DNA of 60,475 bases from Paenibacillus xylanivorans. Lineage in GTDB: Bacteria; Bacillota; Bacilli; Paenibacillales; Paenibacillaceae. The notes below the pieces were generated by a model, which did not search any database, had not been told where the DNA came from, and saw nothing but the letters and a program-made list of their open reading frames with translations. How positions within the stretch are numbered: position 1 is the first letter of the stretch; every line of letters starts with the position of its first letter. Made by a program: the position numbers and the translations under genes. The DNA is taken from assembly GCF_001280595.1 (NCBI RefSeq), contig NZ_LITU01000059.1, forward strand, positions 321,260-381,734, given 5' to 3'. Below, one piece after another: positions 1-8,414 of the stretch.

Positions 1-303
1 GGGGTGCCTGAAACGAAATATGACATCATCAAAGGTGACAGCAAATTGCAGTTGCAGAGCATTCCGAGCAATGCGGTTTCCTATCTGCTGTTCAACACTG
101 CCAATCGGGAAGTTGCCAAGAGCAGTGACCTGAGAAAATCCGTACTGTACTCCATTAATCAGGATGACATTCTGCAGTTCTACAAAAACAATAAACTTAA
201 GGCGTACTCCACAGTAAGCCCACTTGTTCAGACCGGAAATGAATTAAAGTCCGATCCGGCAAAAGTGAAAGAATTCTTGAGCGCCTACCAGGCTTCCAAG
301 TAA
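1..303 (+). CDS. C-terminal end of a family-5 (oligopeptide-type) solute-binding protein, partial
   Basis: The reading frame is open to the left edge, so the gene begins outside the window; the GTG at base 4 is probably an internal valine codon. The 100 visible residues resemble the C-terminal lobe of SBP_bac_5 binding proteins (DppA/OppA/NikA type), which hold a peptide or metal chelate outside the membrane for an ABC importer. The stretch VSYLLFNTANREVAKSSDLR followed by a segment on the first residues of a helix (SINQDDIL) is typical of that lobe. A strong terminator follows within 11 bases, so this is the last gene of its transcript. Ligand cannot be told from this fragment. Confidence 0.7.
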   Translation, partial: GVPETKYDIIKGDSKLQLQSIPSNAVSYLLFNTANREVAKSSDLRKSVLYSINQDDILQFYKNNKLKAYSTVSPLVQTGNELKSDPAKVKEFLSAYQASK

Positions 304-313
304 CAATACAGAT

Positions 314-366
314 AAACGGCTGTCTCCCGGATCAATCCAAGATCCAGATGACAGCCGTTTTATTTT
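314..366 (+). terminator. Rho-independent terminator after the binding-protein gene
   Basis: A perfect 11-base stem (AAACGGCTGTC at 314-324 with GACAGCCGTTT at 350-360) is followed by TATTTTATAA. It starts 10 bases after the stop codon of the binding-protein fragment. From here to about 630 I see no gene. Confidence 0.85.
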
Positions 367-631
367 ATAAGGAAAATGTTTTTGTTGAGCAATCTGCTTG
401 ATATTTTCGCTGTACGCCAGGCACAGCCCCTGCAAGATAATGAGCACCCACGACCTTCCAGGTCCACATTCATGCTTCCTTCCACCATCATCACCCTTCC
501 TCATCCCTTATCCTCCAGACATGTTATACAAATTTTACTGAAAGTTCTATTCCATTTTCACATATGGAGAAGGCCGAATCCTGTGCTCTATCTCACTAGA
601 ATCGTCCCCAAAAATTCGATTATGGTAAAAC

Positions 632-660
632 TTGATAAAAGAACGTACGTTCGGTATAAT
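632..660 (+). promoter_or_regulatory. Sigma-A promoter of the 66-residue protein
   Basis: TTGATA (632-637) and a perfect TATAAT (655-660) are separated by 17 bases. The promoter lies inside a longer open frame that begins at 376, which argues that this longer frame is not the true gene and that translation starts downstream at 691. Confidence 0.75.
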
Positions 661-690
661 GGAGATATACTTAATGAGCGAGAGGCAGAT

Positions 691-891
691 ATGGACGACA
701 AATTTATTAAGGAATTGCGCGAGATTGGTCGGGATGACAGACGAAGATCCGAATTTATGATCCAAGGCATGAAGGAAACATTGCAGGGAAGAAAAGAAGA
801 AAGTATTTTCAAGCGCTGGATACGGCGTAAGAAAACAGAGAAGAAAATCTCACAACGGTTTAATCAGGATCCCTCATCGGATCAAAAGTAA
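691..891 (+). CDS. Small basic protein of unknown function (66 residues)
   Basis: I do not recognise the family. The frame is open back to 376, but the sigma-A promoter at 632-660 and an AGAGG ribosome site five bases before the ATG at 691 place the start there. The protein is very charged: an acidic-basic first half (MDDKFIKELREIGRDDRRR) and a lysine/arginine-rich second half (KRWIRRKKTEKK). It has no signal peptide or membrane segment, so it is probably cytoplasmic and may bind nucleic acid or a membrane surface; that is inference from charge only. It is a single-gene unit with its own promoter and terminator. Confidence 0.5.
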   Translation: MDDKFIKELREIGRDDRRRSEFMIQGMKETLQGRKEESIFKRWIRRKKTEKKISQRFNQDPSSDQK

Positions 892-897
892 CCACAT

Positions 898-925
898 AAA
901 AGGAGGCGTAATACGCCTCCTTTAT
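898..925 (+). terminator. Rho-independent terminator of the 66-residue protein gene
   Basis: The stem AGGAGGCGTA (901-910) pairs with TACGCCTCCT (912-921), with flanking A and T runs. It begins 6 bases after the stop codon. Confidence 0.8.
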
Positions 926-1039
926 TATTTAAATGAATGCCTATTCGTCTAAACGTTGTATTGATCAGGATGCTTCTTCCTTTCAATTTTCTCTACCCTG
1001 GAGCAAGAAAATTGAATTATGCAAAATAAAAACGACACT

Positions 1040-1744
1040 CTATTTCGCTCCAGCCCGGACCAAAATCTCTTCGATTTCCTTGAAGCCTTTATTCTTCGCA
1101 TGAATAAGCGGTGATACACCATCACGATCCGTAAGGTTCACGTCTGCTCCATGACCAATGAGTAATTGAATCGTCTCCTGCTGCCCTTTATTGCCATCGT
1201 TTAAAATGATTGCTTCCAGCAGTGCTGTCCACCCCAGTTGATTAACATGGTCCACATTCACTGAAGTTTGGGTCAGAAGTTCTCGTACCACATCAACGTA
1301 TCCGTGCTCCGAAGCTGGAATAAGTGCAGTCCCTCCATATCGATTCGTTATCGATGGGTCGGCTTCCGCCTCAATCGTCAGCTTCAAAATATCCAAGTAT
1401 CCTTCAGCGCCAGCGTACAAAAACGGGGTATTCTTCATATCATCCTGTACATTAACATCTGCGCCCGCTTCAATCAACATTGTGGCTGATGCCAGATCAT
1501 TGTTGTATGTTGCAATCATGACAGCGGTTCTTCCGCTCTGATCTTGAGCATTGATATTGGCGCCTTCTTGAATCCATTTTCCGATACTTTCGGTGTCTCT
1601 TCCCTGAGCTGCCTTTAACAGCTGTTCATCCGGTGAAGTTGATGTCTTCTCCTCCACCTTCGAGTCATTTCTCACTTCAGGCACACAGCCTTGAACGACG
1701 AACATACTGCTTATTAGAATTATCATCATCAGCGACTTACTCAT
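1040..1744 (-). CDS. Ankyrin-repeat lipoprotein
   Basis: The 234-residue protein starts with a short lipoprotein signal peptide ending in the lipobox VVQGC (Cys at about residue 20), so it should be anchored to the outer face of the membrane. The rest is a run of about five ankyrin repeats, seen as repeated units such as GANINAQDQSGRTAVMIA, GADVNVQDDMKNTPFL and GADVNLTDRDGVSPL. Ankyrin repeats bind proteins; no catalytic domain is present. It lies 13 bases downstream of the SLH protein gene on the same strand, so the two are probably cotranscribed and may act together at the cell wall. Partner unknown. Confidence 0.85.
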   Translation of the reverse strand: MSKSLMMIILISSMFVVQGCVPEVRNDSKVEEKTSTSPDEQLLKAAQGRDTESIGKWIQEGANINAQDQSGRTAVMIATYNNDLASATMLIEAGADVNVQDDMKNTPFLYAGAEGYLDILKLTIEAEADPSITNRYGGTALIPASEHGYVDVVRELLTQTSVNVDHVNQLGWTALLEAIILNDGNKGQQETIQLLIGHGADVNLTDRDGVSPLIHAKNKGFKEIEEILVRAGAK

Positions 1745-1757
1745 ACTGCCTCCCTTA

Positions 1758-3263
1758 TTACAGTGTCACTGTTACCGAAGAAGCGACACTCCAATCCCCA
1801 ACTGGACTTACCGTATAGGTAGTGCCTGGGATCAACTTGTCATCATTAACAAGGTCGAATACGCCCGCTGCACCTTTCCGGCTTGAATATTTATAAGTAG
1901 CTGTCACAACGTCCCCGCTAGGTGAAGTTAATGTTACACTTCGACCAGAGAACAGTTCATCCCCAGGATCTTGCGCCAGTGAAACTTCAATTGAAGTTTC
2001 ACTCACAGCTTGAGCACTCGCAACCTCAAGCGAATCAAACGATCTCGCAGTAAATGAAGCGTTGTCGATGTTCGCCCAGTCCGAAGAAACCGTATATGTG
2101 ACACCAGATTGCAATGTTTGTCCTTCAGGCAAACGGAACTTCGGTTCTTGTTTTCCATCTGTCGATTGCGTGAACGGAACATATTTGGCAACGATTGGCT
2201 CGCCACCTTCTGGCGTAATCACGATTTGTCTTGCCTGCATGGAAGAGATAATTTGAAACGTTTTGCCTTCTGCTTGTTCTTGGTCATTCAACACAAACGC
2301 ATTGGCCCCTCGACCACCACTGTAGGCCGAAATGATATAGCCGTAATCCACTACACCGTTCTCTTGCAGTGCTTCAATCTCGAATGTATCATTCGTTATT
2401 TGACTAGCAGTCGTCATGCTTAATTTCGTGCCACTGCCTTCAAAGGTACCAGCATCTTGGCCTTTATAAGTGAGGCTGTATACTTCACCTACGTTTTGAA
2501 CGGACGTTGGAACGATGTAGGTCGCGATGGACCCTGTTTTCAGACGAGGCATATTGGTCAACATCAGCCCACCACTAAGCGCAAAGTCCGTTTGTGCCTT
2601 GGCAAATACTTCATCCGCTGCTGTCAGCGGCTTGTCGAACGTCACAATTAACGTAATGGCATTCAGCGATCTAACGCTCTGGATTTGAGCCTGCTCAGAA
2701 GGAATTGCCTGGTGGGCCATTTGCAACAGAACCGCTGTTTCGCCGCGCGTGGTCGAACCGTTCTTGGAGTAGAAAGCGCTCATCCATTGGTGAACGGATT
2801 TCACATCACGCTGCATCGCTTTGGATACGACTTGTTCCAGTTCTGCATCCGTCACTTGACTTTGCGCATTAAATTGCCCATTGCTCGCCTGCATAATGCC
2901 AAGTTCAACGATCTTTGATGCATACGGTGCATACCACGCGTTAGGATTTACGTCCGTTAATTCTACGCTTTCCCCCGTCTTGTCCTCCAGATTAAATGTT
3001 TTAAATACCAATGATGCTAATTCCGCGCGGGTTATGGCCCTATATTCACCCATGGATTGATCGGCATATCCATTCATAATCCCCAAGCTGTTCAGTTCCT
3101 TGATGGCAGCCTCAATCTGCTGGTCGGTAAGCTGTGTCGCTGTAGTTGCAACGTTAGTAAAGTATGTAGCTGCATCTACTTGATTTGCAGTGACCGGGAA
3201 TACTGCCGTGCCTAATGCAGTTATCGTTAAAAATGTAGCCATTTTTCGGGTTATAGGATTCAT
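1758..3263 (-). CDS. S-layer-homology (SLH) surface protein
   Basis: A 501-residue secreted protein. A signal peptide covers about residues 1-31 (ends VDAA). Residues about 40-200 hold SLH-type units, with the marker ITRAELASLVFKTF and weaker second and third copies (NAWYAPYASKIVELGIM; TTRGETAVLLQMA). SLH domains bind pyruvylated wall polymer. The remainder, about 200-501, is beta-rich and looks like tandem Ig-like modules, the last two related to each other. No enzyme domain is visible. The start is set by GAGGAGG seven bases before the ATG. It heads a probable operon with the ankyrin lipoprotein. A structural or adhesive role is inferred. Confidence 0.85.
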   Translation of the reverse strand: MNPITRKMATFLTITALGTAVFPVTANQVDAATYFTNVATTATQLTDQQIEAAIKELNSLGIMNGYADQSMGEYRAITRAELASLVFKTFNLEDKTGESVELTDVNPNAWYAPYASKIVELGIMQASNGQFNAQSQVTDAELEQVVSKAMQRDVKSVHQWMSAFYSKNGSTTRGETAVLLQMAHQAIPSEQAQIQSVRSLNAITLIVTFDKPLTAADEVFAKAQTDFALSGGLMLTNMPRLKTGSIATYIVPTSVQNVGEVYSLTYKGQDAGTFEGSGTKLSMTTASQITNDTFEIEALQENGVVDYGYIISAYSGGRGANAFVLNDQEQAEGKTFQIISSMQARQIVITPEGGEPIVAKYVPFTQSTDGKQEPKFRLPEGQTLQSGVTYTVSSDWANIDNASFTARSFDSLEVASAQAVSETSIEVSLAQDPGDELFSGRSVTLTSPSGDVVTATYKYSSRKGAAGVFDLVNDDKLIPGTTYTVSPVGDWSVASSVTVTL

Positions 3264-3382
3264 AATTGAATTCCTCCTCTATAGGTTGAAGTTGCCTGTA
3301 TCTATAGAATAGAGGACAAAAAGAAACTCCCAAGGACAAAAATATTAATAAACTATAAACTGAATCTAATTTTTCTCGTAAC

Positions 3383-4075
3383 TTATACAGTGAACCGGTA
3401 ACCTGCTCCCCAGACGGTTTCAATGTACTCCGGATTTTTGGGATCTGCCTCCAGCTTCCCACGCAGTTTGCGAATATGGACGGTAACCGTCGCAATATCT
3501 CCGCTGGATTCCATGCTCCAGATCCGCTCGAACAGATCGGATTTGCTGAATACACGGTTGGGATGACTCGCAAGAAATACGAGTAGATCGAATTCCTTGG
3601 TTGTAATTGCTACCTCTTCACCATTAGCAAAAACGCGGCGCGCTCCCTTGTCGATATGAAGCCCGCGAATGTGGATCTCATCTTGTTCGGCTGGTTTGCT
3701 TTTGCCAAGCAGTCGCTCATATCGGGTCAAATGAGCCTTCGCTCTTGCAACCAACTCACTTGGACTAAACGGTTTTGTAATAAAATCATCAACACCCAAA
3801 TTGAAAGTTCTAATCTTATCGATCTCCTCCTTCTTCGCAGAGACGACAAGGATCGGCACCTCCTTCACCTCACGAATGCGCCTGCAACATTCGAAGCCAT
3901 CCAGTCCCGGAAGCATCAGATCAACAATAATCAGATTGTAACTCCCCTCCAGAGCCAGCTTCAGCCCTTCATCTCCGTTATGGCAGAGCTCTACTGAAAA
4001 CCCGTTGAGTTCGAAATAGTCCCGTTCCAATTCCGCAATTGTTGTTTCGTCCTCAATAATCAAAATGTTCGTCAT
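3383..4075 (-). CDS. OmpR/PhoB-family response regulator
   Basis: A 230-residue transcription regulator: receiver domain at about 1-120 with the acidic pair ED (8-9), phosphoacceptor D52 in VDLMLPG, conserved S79 and K101 (KPF), then a winged-helix DNA-binding domain at about 135-230 ending in the usual WGAGYRF motif. The frame is open to 4099, but no ribosome site precedes that ATG, whereas the ATG at 4075 has GAGGAGGAG upstream. It overlaps the 3' end of the sensor kinase gene by 23 bases, so the two are translationally coupled and form one two-component system. Target genes are not evident; the SLH/ankyrin pair lies directly downstream on the same strand. Confidence 0.92.
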   Translation of the reverse strand: MTNILIIEDETTIAELERDYFELNGFSVELCHNGDEGLKLALEGSYNLIIVDLMLPGLDGFECCRRIREVKEVPILVVSAKKEEIDKIRTFNLGVDDFITKPFSPSELVARAKAHLTRYERLLGKSKPAEQDEIHIRGLHIDKGARRVFANGEEVAITTKEFDLLVFLASHPNRVFSKSDLFERIWSMESSGDIATVTVHIRKLRGKLEADPKNPEYIETVWGAGYRFTV

Positions 4076-5552
4076 TACCGATAAGCTCCTCCTCTTCATT
4101 CAACCGTTTTAGTTTGATATAAATGATCGTGCCGTCATTGGGTTTGCTTTTCGCCCAGATCAAGCCTCCGTGTCCATCGATGATTTGGCGGGCAATTGCC
4201 AGCCCCAATCCACTTCCGCCTGTTGAGGAATTGCGGGATTGCTCTGCACGATAAAAGCGTTCAAATATATAAGGCAGCGCCTCTTCCGGTATTCCTCTGC
4301 CATTATCCTTAAAGGCTATCGTAGTCCATTCGTCATCTGCTTGAAGTGTAATCCCGAATCGTTTTTGTTCATTCTCCATATATTTGAGTGCATTATCCAC
4401 TACATTGACAACTGTGCGTTTTAATTTATCCAGATCTACAGAAGCCATGACCGGACCAGATTCCTGATTATCCCAATTCAATGCCACCCCTTTGTCCTCC
4501 AGATCGTATCTCAGCTCTTCAATGCTGTCTTCTAGGAAATCGACGAGATCTACCACTTTAAACAGGAAGGGTTCCTGATTCAAATCGAGCTTTGAATACA
4601 GAAACAGTTCATCCACCAACTTATCCATGCTAACTGCTTTGGAGTGAATGATATTGACGTATGTCTCCATTTTTTCCGGAGTGTTGGCCACTCCATCACG
4701 AATCCCCTCAATGTAACCTTTAATATTGGTGATCGGCGTGCGAAGGTCATGCGAAATATTGGAGATGAGCTCTCTGCGATTCGCTTCGTCTTGCTGTCGT
4801 AACTCATTGGAGCGTTGCAATTGATTCCGCATGCTTTCGAACGCTTCGCTAAGTTGTCCAACCTCATCATTGGAGCTAAGTTGAAGCTTGAAGGACAGAT
4901 TCCCATCCTTAATATGTTCGGCTGAACTCCGTAGTTGATTCAACGGCTTAATGAAGGTGCGAGTGATCCAGCGGAATAAGAGTAGGTTCGCGATAATGAG
5001 AACGCCGATGAGCAGAAGTGACATCACTGGTAGCAGCTTGCGAGTAAGCTCCGCAAATGGGCTTCTCTCACGAATAACGAAGATGCTTCCCCTTTCTCCA
5101 TCTGAATATTGAAAATCAAATTTCGCATACGCATAGAATCGCTCACTAATGTTGAAGGTGCTGCGAATCTGATAATTGTTAAGATCATAGGCAGGCAGTG
5201 CTTGCTTCAGTTCTGGCTGGTTGAAGGTCAGCGATTCGAAGATCTGGCTATCCTCCCGTCTGACGTAGAGCCCAGACTTTTCGGCTCGAAGCTTCATGTC
5301 GTACTCGCGCAGCAAAACTTTGTTCTGCAGCTCGTCCGGATCATTTTTGGCCAGAAACTTCATCTCTTGAAAGATCGTTTCTCCCTGTTCAGTGAGTGGG
5401 TTGACCTGATAATGTACTTTGTAAATATCACGAAAACCCTGCAGATCGCCTGTTGCAGCAATCGTATACAGACTTGCCGTGAGCAGGATGAACAGCAAAC
5501 TTATGACGAGCATTCCCGTGAAGGATAGCAACATTTTTATTCGAATTGACAT
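4053..5552 (-). CDS. Membrane sensor histidine kinase
   Basis: 499 residues. Two membrane segments (about 9-31 and 174-194) enclose an extracellular sensing domain of about 140 residues with no recognisable motif. A HAMP linker (about 196-248) follows, then the dimerisation/phosphoacceptor domain with H268 in SHDLRTP, then the ATPase domain with N-box (NVVDNALKY), G1 (DNGRGIP) and G2 (GGSGLGLAIA). All catalytic motifs are intact. It phosphorylates the overlapping OmpR-type regulator. The signal sensed is unknown. Confidence 0.93.
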   Translation of the reverse strand: MSIRIKMLLSFTGMLVISLLFILLTASLYTIAATGDLQGFRDIYKVHYQVNPLTEQGETIFQEMKFLAKNDPDELQNKVLLREYDMKLRAEKSGLYVRREDSQIFESLTFNQPELKQALPAYDLNNYQIRSTFNISERFYAYAKFDFQYSDGERGSIFVIRERSPFAELTRKLLPVMSLLLIGVLIIANLLLFRWITRTFIKPLNQLRSSAEHIKDGNLSFKLQLSSNDEVGQLSEAFESMRNQLQRSNELRQQDEANRRELISNISHDLRTPITNIKGYIEGIRDGVANTPEKMETYVNIIHSKAVSMDKLVDELFLYSKLDLNQEPFLFKVVDLVDFLEDSIEELRYDLEDKGVALNWDNQESGPVMASVDLDKLKRTVVNVVDNALKYMENEQKRFGITLQADDEWTTIAFKDNGRGIPEEALPYIFERFYRAEQSRNSSTGGSGLGLAIARQIIDGHGGLIWAKSKPNDGTIIYIKLKRLNEEEELIGNDEHFDY

Positions 5553-5667
5553 GGTATCCCCTTCTTAATCATGCTATTGGGTTAGTTAGTGCACATGTTA
5601 ACACAAGATCGATCCAAATGCCCATATGGGTTGGGTATTTACATATCAGCTCTGCCTGATTACAAGA

Positions 5668-5699
5668 AAAACCCAAAGTCAAAAAAAGACCTGGGTTTC
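5668..5699 (-). terminator. Possible terminator downstream of the cyclase-family gene
   Basis: AAACCCA..GTC (5668-5680) can pair with GAC..TGGGTTT (5688-5698), with one or two mismatches, and the minus-strand sequence beyond is moderately T-rich. A second small hairpin (GAG-AGGCG / CGCCTCTC, 5711-5732) lies nearer the stop codon. Both are imperfect. Confidence 0.4.
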
Positions 5700-5751
5700 T
5701 CAACAATTTGAGAAGGCGAAATACGCCTCTCATGCTATTTACATATGTGAA

Positions 5752-6489
5752 TTACGGTAGTATGGCAAATGAACGAACTGGAAAGCCGGACGCCTTTTCC
5801 GCCTTGGGTACGATATTGAAGATCACCGCACCTTTGGCAGGTACCTGATCCAGATTCGTTAACAATTCTACCTGATATGTATCCTGGGCAAGTACATAAT
5901 ATTCTGCGAGAAGTGCCCCATTCTTTTGATAATCCACGGCTGAATCGGTGTCGAAGGTCTCATGGCCAATCGCCTGTATTTTTCTTTCCTCGAATAAAAA
6001 CATTAGCGCACTGACTGACCATCCCGGTGCATGACTGTTGCCTTCAGCATCCTTGTTGTCGAATGCTTCATGACTGGGCCAGCGTTTGCTCCAATCGGTA
6101 CGCAGTGCTACAAAACTGCCAGCTTCAATAACGCCATGCTCTTTTTCAAACTCAAGAATATGCTCGACATCCAGCGTGAAATCCGGATTGCTCTCTACAG
6201 CCTCAGATTGATCAATGACCACCAGCGGTAGCACAAGTTCCTTTAAGCCCAGTTCATCGAGATACCGGGTATCACGCACAAAGTGAATTGGCGCATCGAG
6301 ATGCGTACCATATTGGCCGGGAAACCTGAAACTCTGGGCAAAGAAGCCTTGATCGTGATTAAACAACGTATCGAATTGTGCCGCATCAAAAGCTGAGAAA
6401 TGCGGAGATTCCGGTCCAAATGTATGGGTCAGATCCACCCACTTCTTTTCTTTTAATAATTGAATCGCTTGAATGAGCTCATTGGACAT
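5752..6489 (-). CDS. Cyclase-family hydrolase (kynurenine-formamidase-like)
   Basis: A 245-residue protein of the metal-dependent cyclase family, which includes bacterial kynurenine formamidase and isatin hydrolase. The family metal-binding motif is seen in GTHLDAPIHF (about residues 78-87), after the conserved DLTHTF near residue 20. The start at 6489 is chosen because GAGGTGA stands five bases before it; the frame continues six codons further. The family hydrolyses amide or ester bonds of ring compounds; the true substrate cannot be read from sequence and no tryptophan-degradation genes lie nearby. Single-gene unit. Confidence 0.82.
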   Translation of the reverse strand: MSNELIQAIQLLKEKKWVDLTHTFGPESPHFSAFDAAQFDTLFNHDQGFFAQSFRFPGQYGTHLDAPIHFVRDTRYLDELGLKELVLPLVVIDQSEAVESNPDFTLDVEHILEFEKEHGVIEAGSFVALRTDWSKRWPSHEAFDNKDAEGNSHAPGWSVSALMFLFEERKIQAIGHETFDTDSAVDYQKNGALLAEYYVLAQDTYQVELLTNLDQVPAKGAVIFNIVPKAEKASGFPVRSFAILP

Positions 6490-6571
6490 CCGAATCACCT
6501 CATACATAGAATGGAATAAATTGTTACTATTATATCTTATTCCACTCCATGCGAAAATATCGAAATGCCAG

Positions 6572-7201
6572 CTATTTGATAGAATTCATTAACTCGAAGA
6601 AGTATTTTGGTTCATGAGTCTGATATAGATTGAACCATGAATCTAAAGTCTCCGGTGTAAATACATCTAGCACCTTCAATACATGCATCGCAAATTCCAA
6701 CGGAGCTATGCCCGATGCTGTAACTAAATTATCATCCGTTACGGCCGGTACCATTTCATAGTATTTTTCTCCCATGTAATGAGGACAAATCATTTTCATA
6801 TATTCCAGATCGTTACTTGTATGACTTCTGGAGTCTAGCAATCCCATCCTCGCAAGTCCAACGGTTGCACCACATATTGCCGCAACAACATGACCTTTTT
6901 CCAAAGATGTCGAAGCTTTTTTCAATATAGGCTCATGAATGGATTCCATCCAAGTATTTCCCCCTGGAAGAATCAACACATCCTTACTTTCCAACATACA
7001 ATCATCAACAGAAATGCGAGGTAGTATTTCCAATCCCCCCATGGTAGTTACCGGACTTTTATCAACACCAACGGCAACCACCTCTATCGCCGCCAGCCCT
7101 TTCTTAAAGTACCTTCCCGAGTTTAGTTCAGCAATTAAATAACCAACCTCCCAATCTGACATCGTATCAAATACATAAAGATATGCTTTTTTTGTATGCA
7201 T
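6572..7201 (-). CDS. DJ-1/PfpI-family protein (glutamine-amidotransferase-like fold)
   Basis: 209 residues with the DJ-1/PfpI fold: the nucleophile elbow AAICGATVGLA places the reactive cysteine at residue 110, and the acidic residue expected early in the fold lies in WEVGYLIAE. Members include chaperone/deglycase-like proteins, amidases and regulators. Here there is no fused AraC domain, so it is a free-standing enzyme-like protein. The start at 7201 has GGGAG eight bases upstream; the GTG three codons earlier overlaps that ribosome site. Function not assignable more closely. Confidence 0.85.
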   Translation of the reverse strand: MHTKKAYLYVFDTMSDWEVGYLIAELNSGRYFKKGLAAIEVVAVGVDKSPVTTMGGLEILPRISVDDCMLESKDVLILPGGNTWMESIHEPILKKASTSLEKGHVVAAICGATVGLARMGLLDSRSHTSNDLEYMKMICPHYMGEKYYEMVPAVTDDNLVTASGIAPLEFAMHVLKVLDVFTPETLDSWFNLYQTHEPKYFFELMNSIK

Positions 7202-7240
7202 AGTGTGCACTCCCTTTCTAGTAGATACCCCTATTATAAA

Positions 7241-7275
7241 AAAACTTTACTGACATCCTCCGTCAGTAAAGTTTT
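7241..7275 (-). terminator. Terminator of the zinc-free oxidoreductase gene
   Basis: A perfect 14-base stem (AAAACTTTACTGAC at 7241-7254 with its complement at 7262-7275), followed on the minus strand by seven T's and TATAATAGG. It ends the transcript of the gene whose stop is at 7307. The TATAAT just after it may also serve as a -10 box for the DJ-1/PfpI gene. Confidence 0.85.
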
Positions 7276-7306
7276 GAATTTGATAATAATTAGCGGTAAT
7301 CCCCAT

Positions 7307-8254
7307 CTATTCTACTCGAATGACCAGTTTACCGCGTGTATGATGGGTTTCGCTTTTTTCGTGTGCTTCACGCAGTCCTTGTTCACTCAAGGGGTATGTC
7401 TCATCAATGATGGGTCTCAGTTTGCCCTCAGCAGCGAGCTCAGCCAACTGATCGAGTTGGTCCCCCTTGGGTTCCATCATGAACACGTTGGCCGTTACAT
7501 CTGCTTCCTTGGCCAGCGTTTCATCCGGTTGTTCCACAAGCGATACCAGATGTCCACCGGGCTTTAATACCTTGAAGCTATCACGCTGAATGTCGCCACC
7601 CATCGTGTCCAGCACGACATCGTACCCGGAGAGAATCTCCGAGAAATCTTCTTTTTTATAATTGATAAAATGATCCACACCCAGCGAACGGAGCAATTCC
7701 TCATTCGATTCACTCGCCGTGGAAGCCACTTCAGCGCCAAGATATTTGGCGATCTGAATGGCATAGGTTCCTACACCACCTGCTCCCGCGTGAATAAGAA
7801 CCTTCTGCCCTTTGGCAAGCCGTCCATGGTCAACAAGTGCCTGCCAGGCCGTCATGGCGGCTAGCGGTATGGCAGCTGCTTCCTCAAAGCTCAGATTTTC
7901 TGGAATACGGGCAATGATGTCCGCATCCACGGCCACATATTCTGCATAGGTCCCGAAATGACGAGGACGGGCAAATACGCGATCTCCCGCTCTGAACCTG
8001 GCCACATTCGAACCCGCTTCTTCTACCGTACCGGCGACATCCCCGCCCAATATGAGTGGGAAAGAATCCGCTGCCTCTTTCATATGACCTTGTCTGACTT
8101 TGAAATCCACCGGGTTCACAGAAGTAGCATGAATGCGGATCAGCACCTGATTCACTCCACATACCGGCTTGGTCATTTCCTTTTCCTTCAATTGTTCCGC
8201 TCCACCGAACTCTTCAATCACAATTGCTTTCATTAGCGATCCCAGCCTTTCCAT
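7307..8254 (-). CDS. NADP-dependent quinone-oxidoreductase-like enzyme (MDR superfamily)
   Basis: 315 residues of the medium-chain dehydrogenase/reductase superfamily, zinc-free branch. An N-terminal GroES-like half contains ILGGDVAGTVEEAG and GDRVFARPRHFGTYAEYVAVDA; the Rossmann half contains the nucleotide-binding motif HAGAGGVGTYAIQIAKYLGA. It probably reduces quinones or enones with NADPH. The ATG at 8254 has AAGGA seven bases upstream; a second ATG at 8233 (MKAIVIEEFGG) matches the usual family start but has a weaker ribosome site, so either may be used. Single-gene unit, divergent from the PhzF gene. Confidence 0.88.
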   Translation of the reverse strand: MERLGSLMKAIVIEEFGGAEQLKEKEMTKPVCGVNQVLIRIHATSVNPVDFKVRQGHMKEAADSFPLILGGDVAGTVEEAGSNVARFRAGDRVFARPRHFGTYAEYVAVDADIIARIPENLSFEEAAAIPLAAMTAWQALVDHGRLAKGQKVLIHAGAGGVGTYAIQIAKYLGAEVASTASESNEELLRSLGVDHFINYKKEDFSEILSGYDVVLDTMGGDIQRDSFKVLKPGGHLVSLVEQPDETLAKEADVTANVFMMEPKGDQLDQLAELAAEGKLRPIIDETYPLSEQGLREAHEKSETHHTRGKLVIRVE

Positions 8255-8414
8255 AGGATTATCCTTATGCTCTCCTTCTTCATTACCCTTCCCGGACGTT
8301 CACTTGACCTATATTCACGAATTCGCAGCAGGTTTGGGGTCACAATCCTGATCAGGATCCATGATATAATGTAGAACTGTTGAACCTAAATAACCGAACA
8401 AGCGAGGTAGAATT

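Noticed and set aside
376..690. Open frame upstream of the 66-residue protein, which would make it 171 residues long
   Set aside because: The sigma-A promoter at 632-660 lies within it, there is no ribosome site at 376, and the translated part looks non-coding.
8334..8370. Promoter for the PhzF gene at TATAAT 8365-8370
   Set aside because: The -10 box is perfect, but I find no acceptable -35 box at 16-18 bases, so it is not listed as a promoter.
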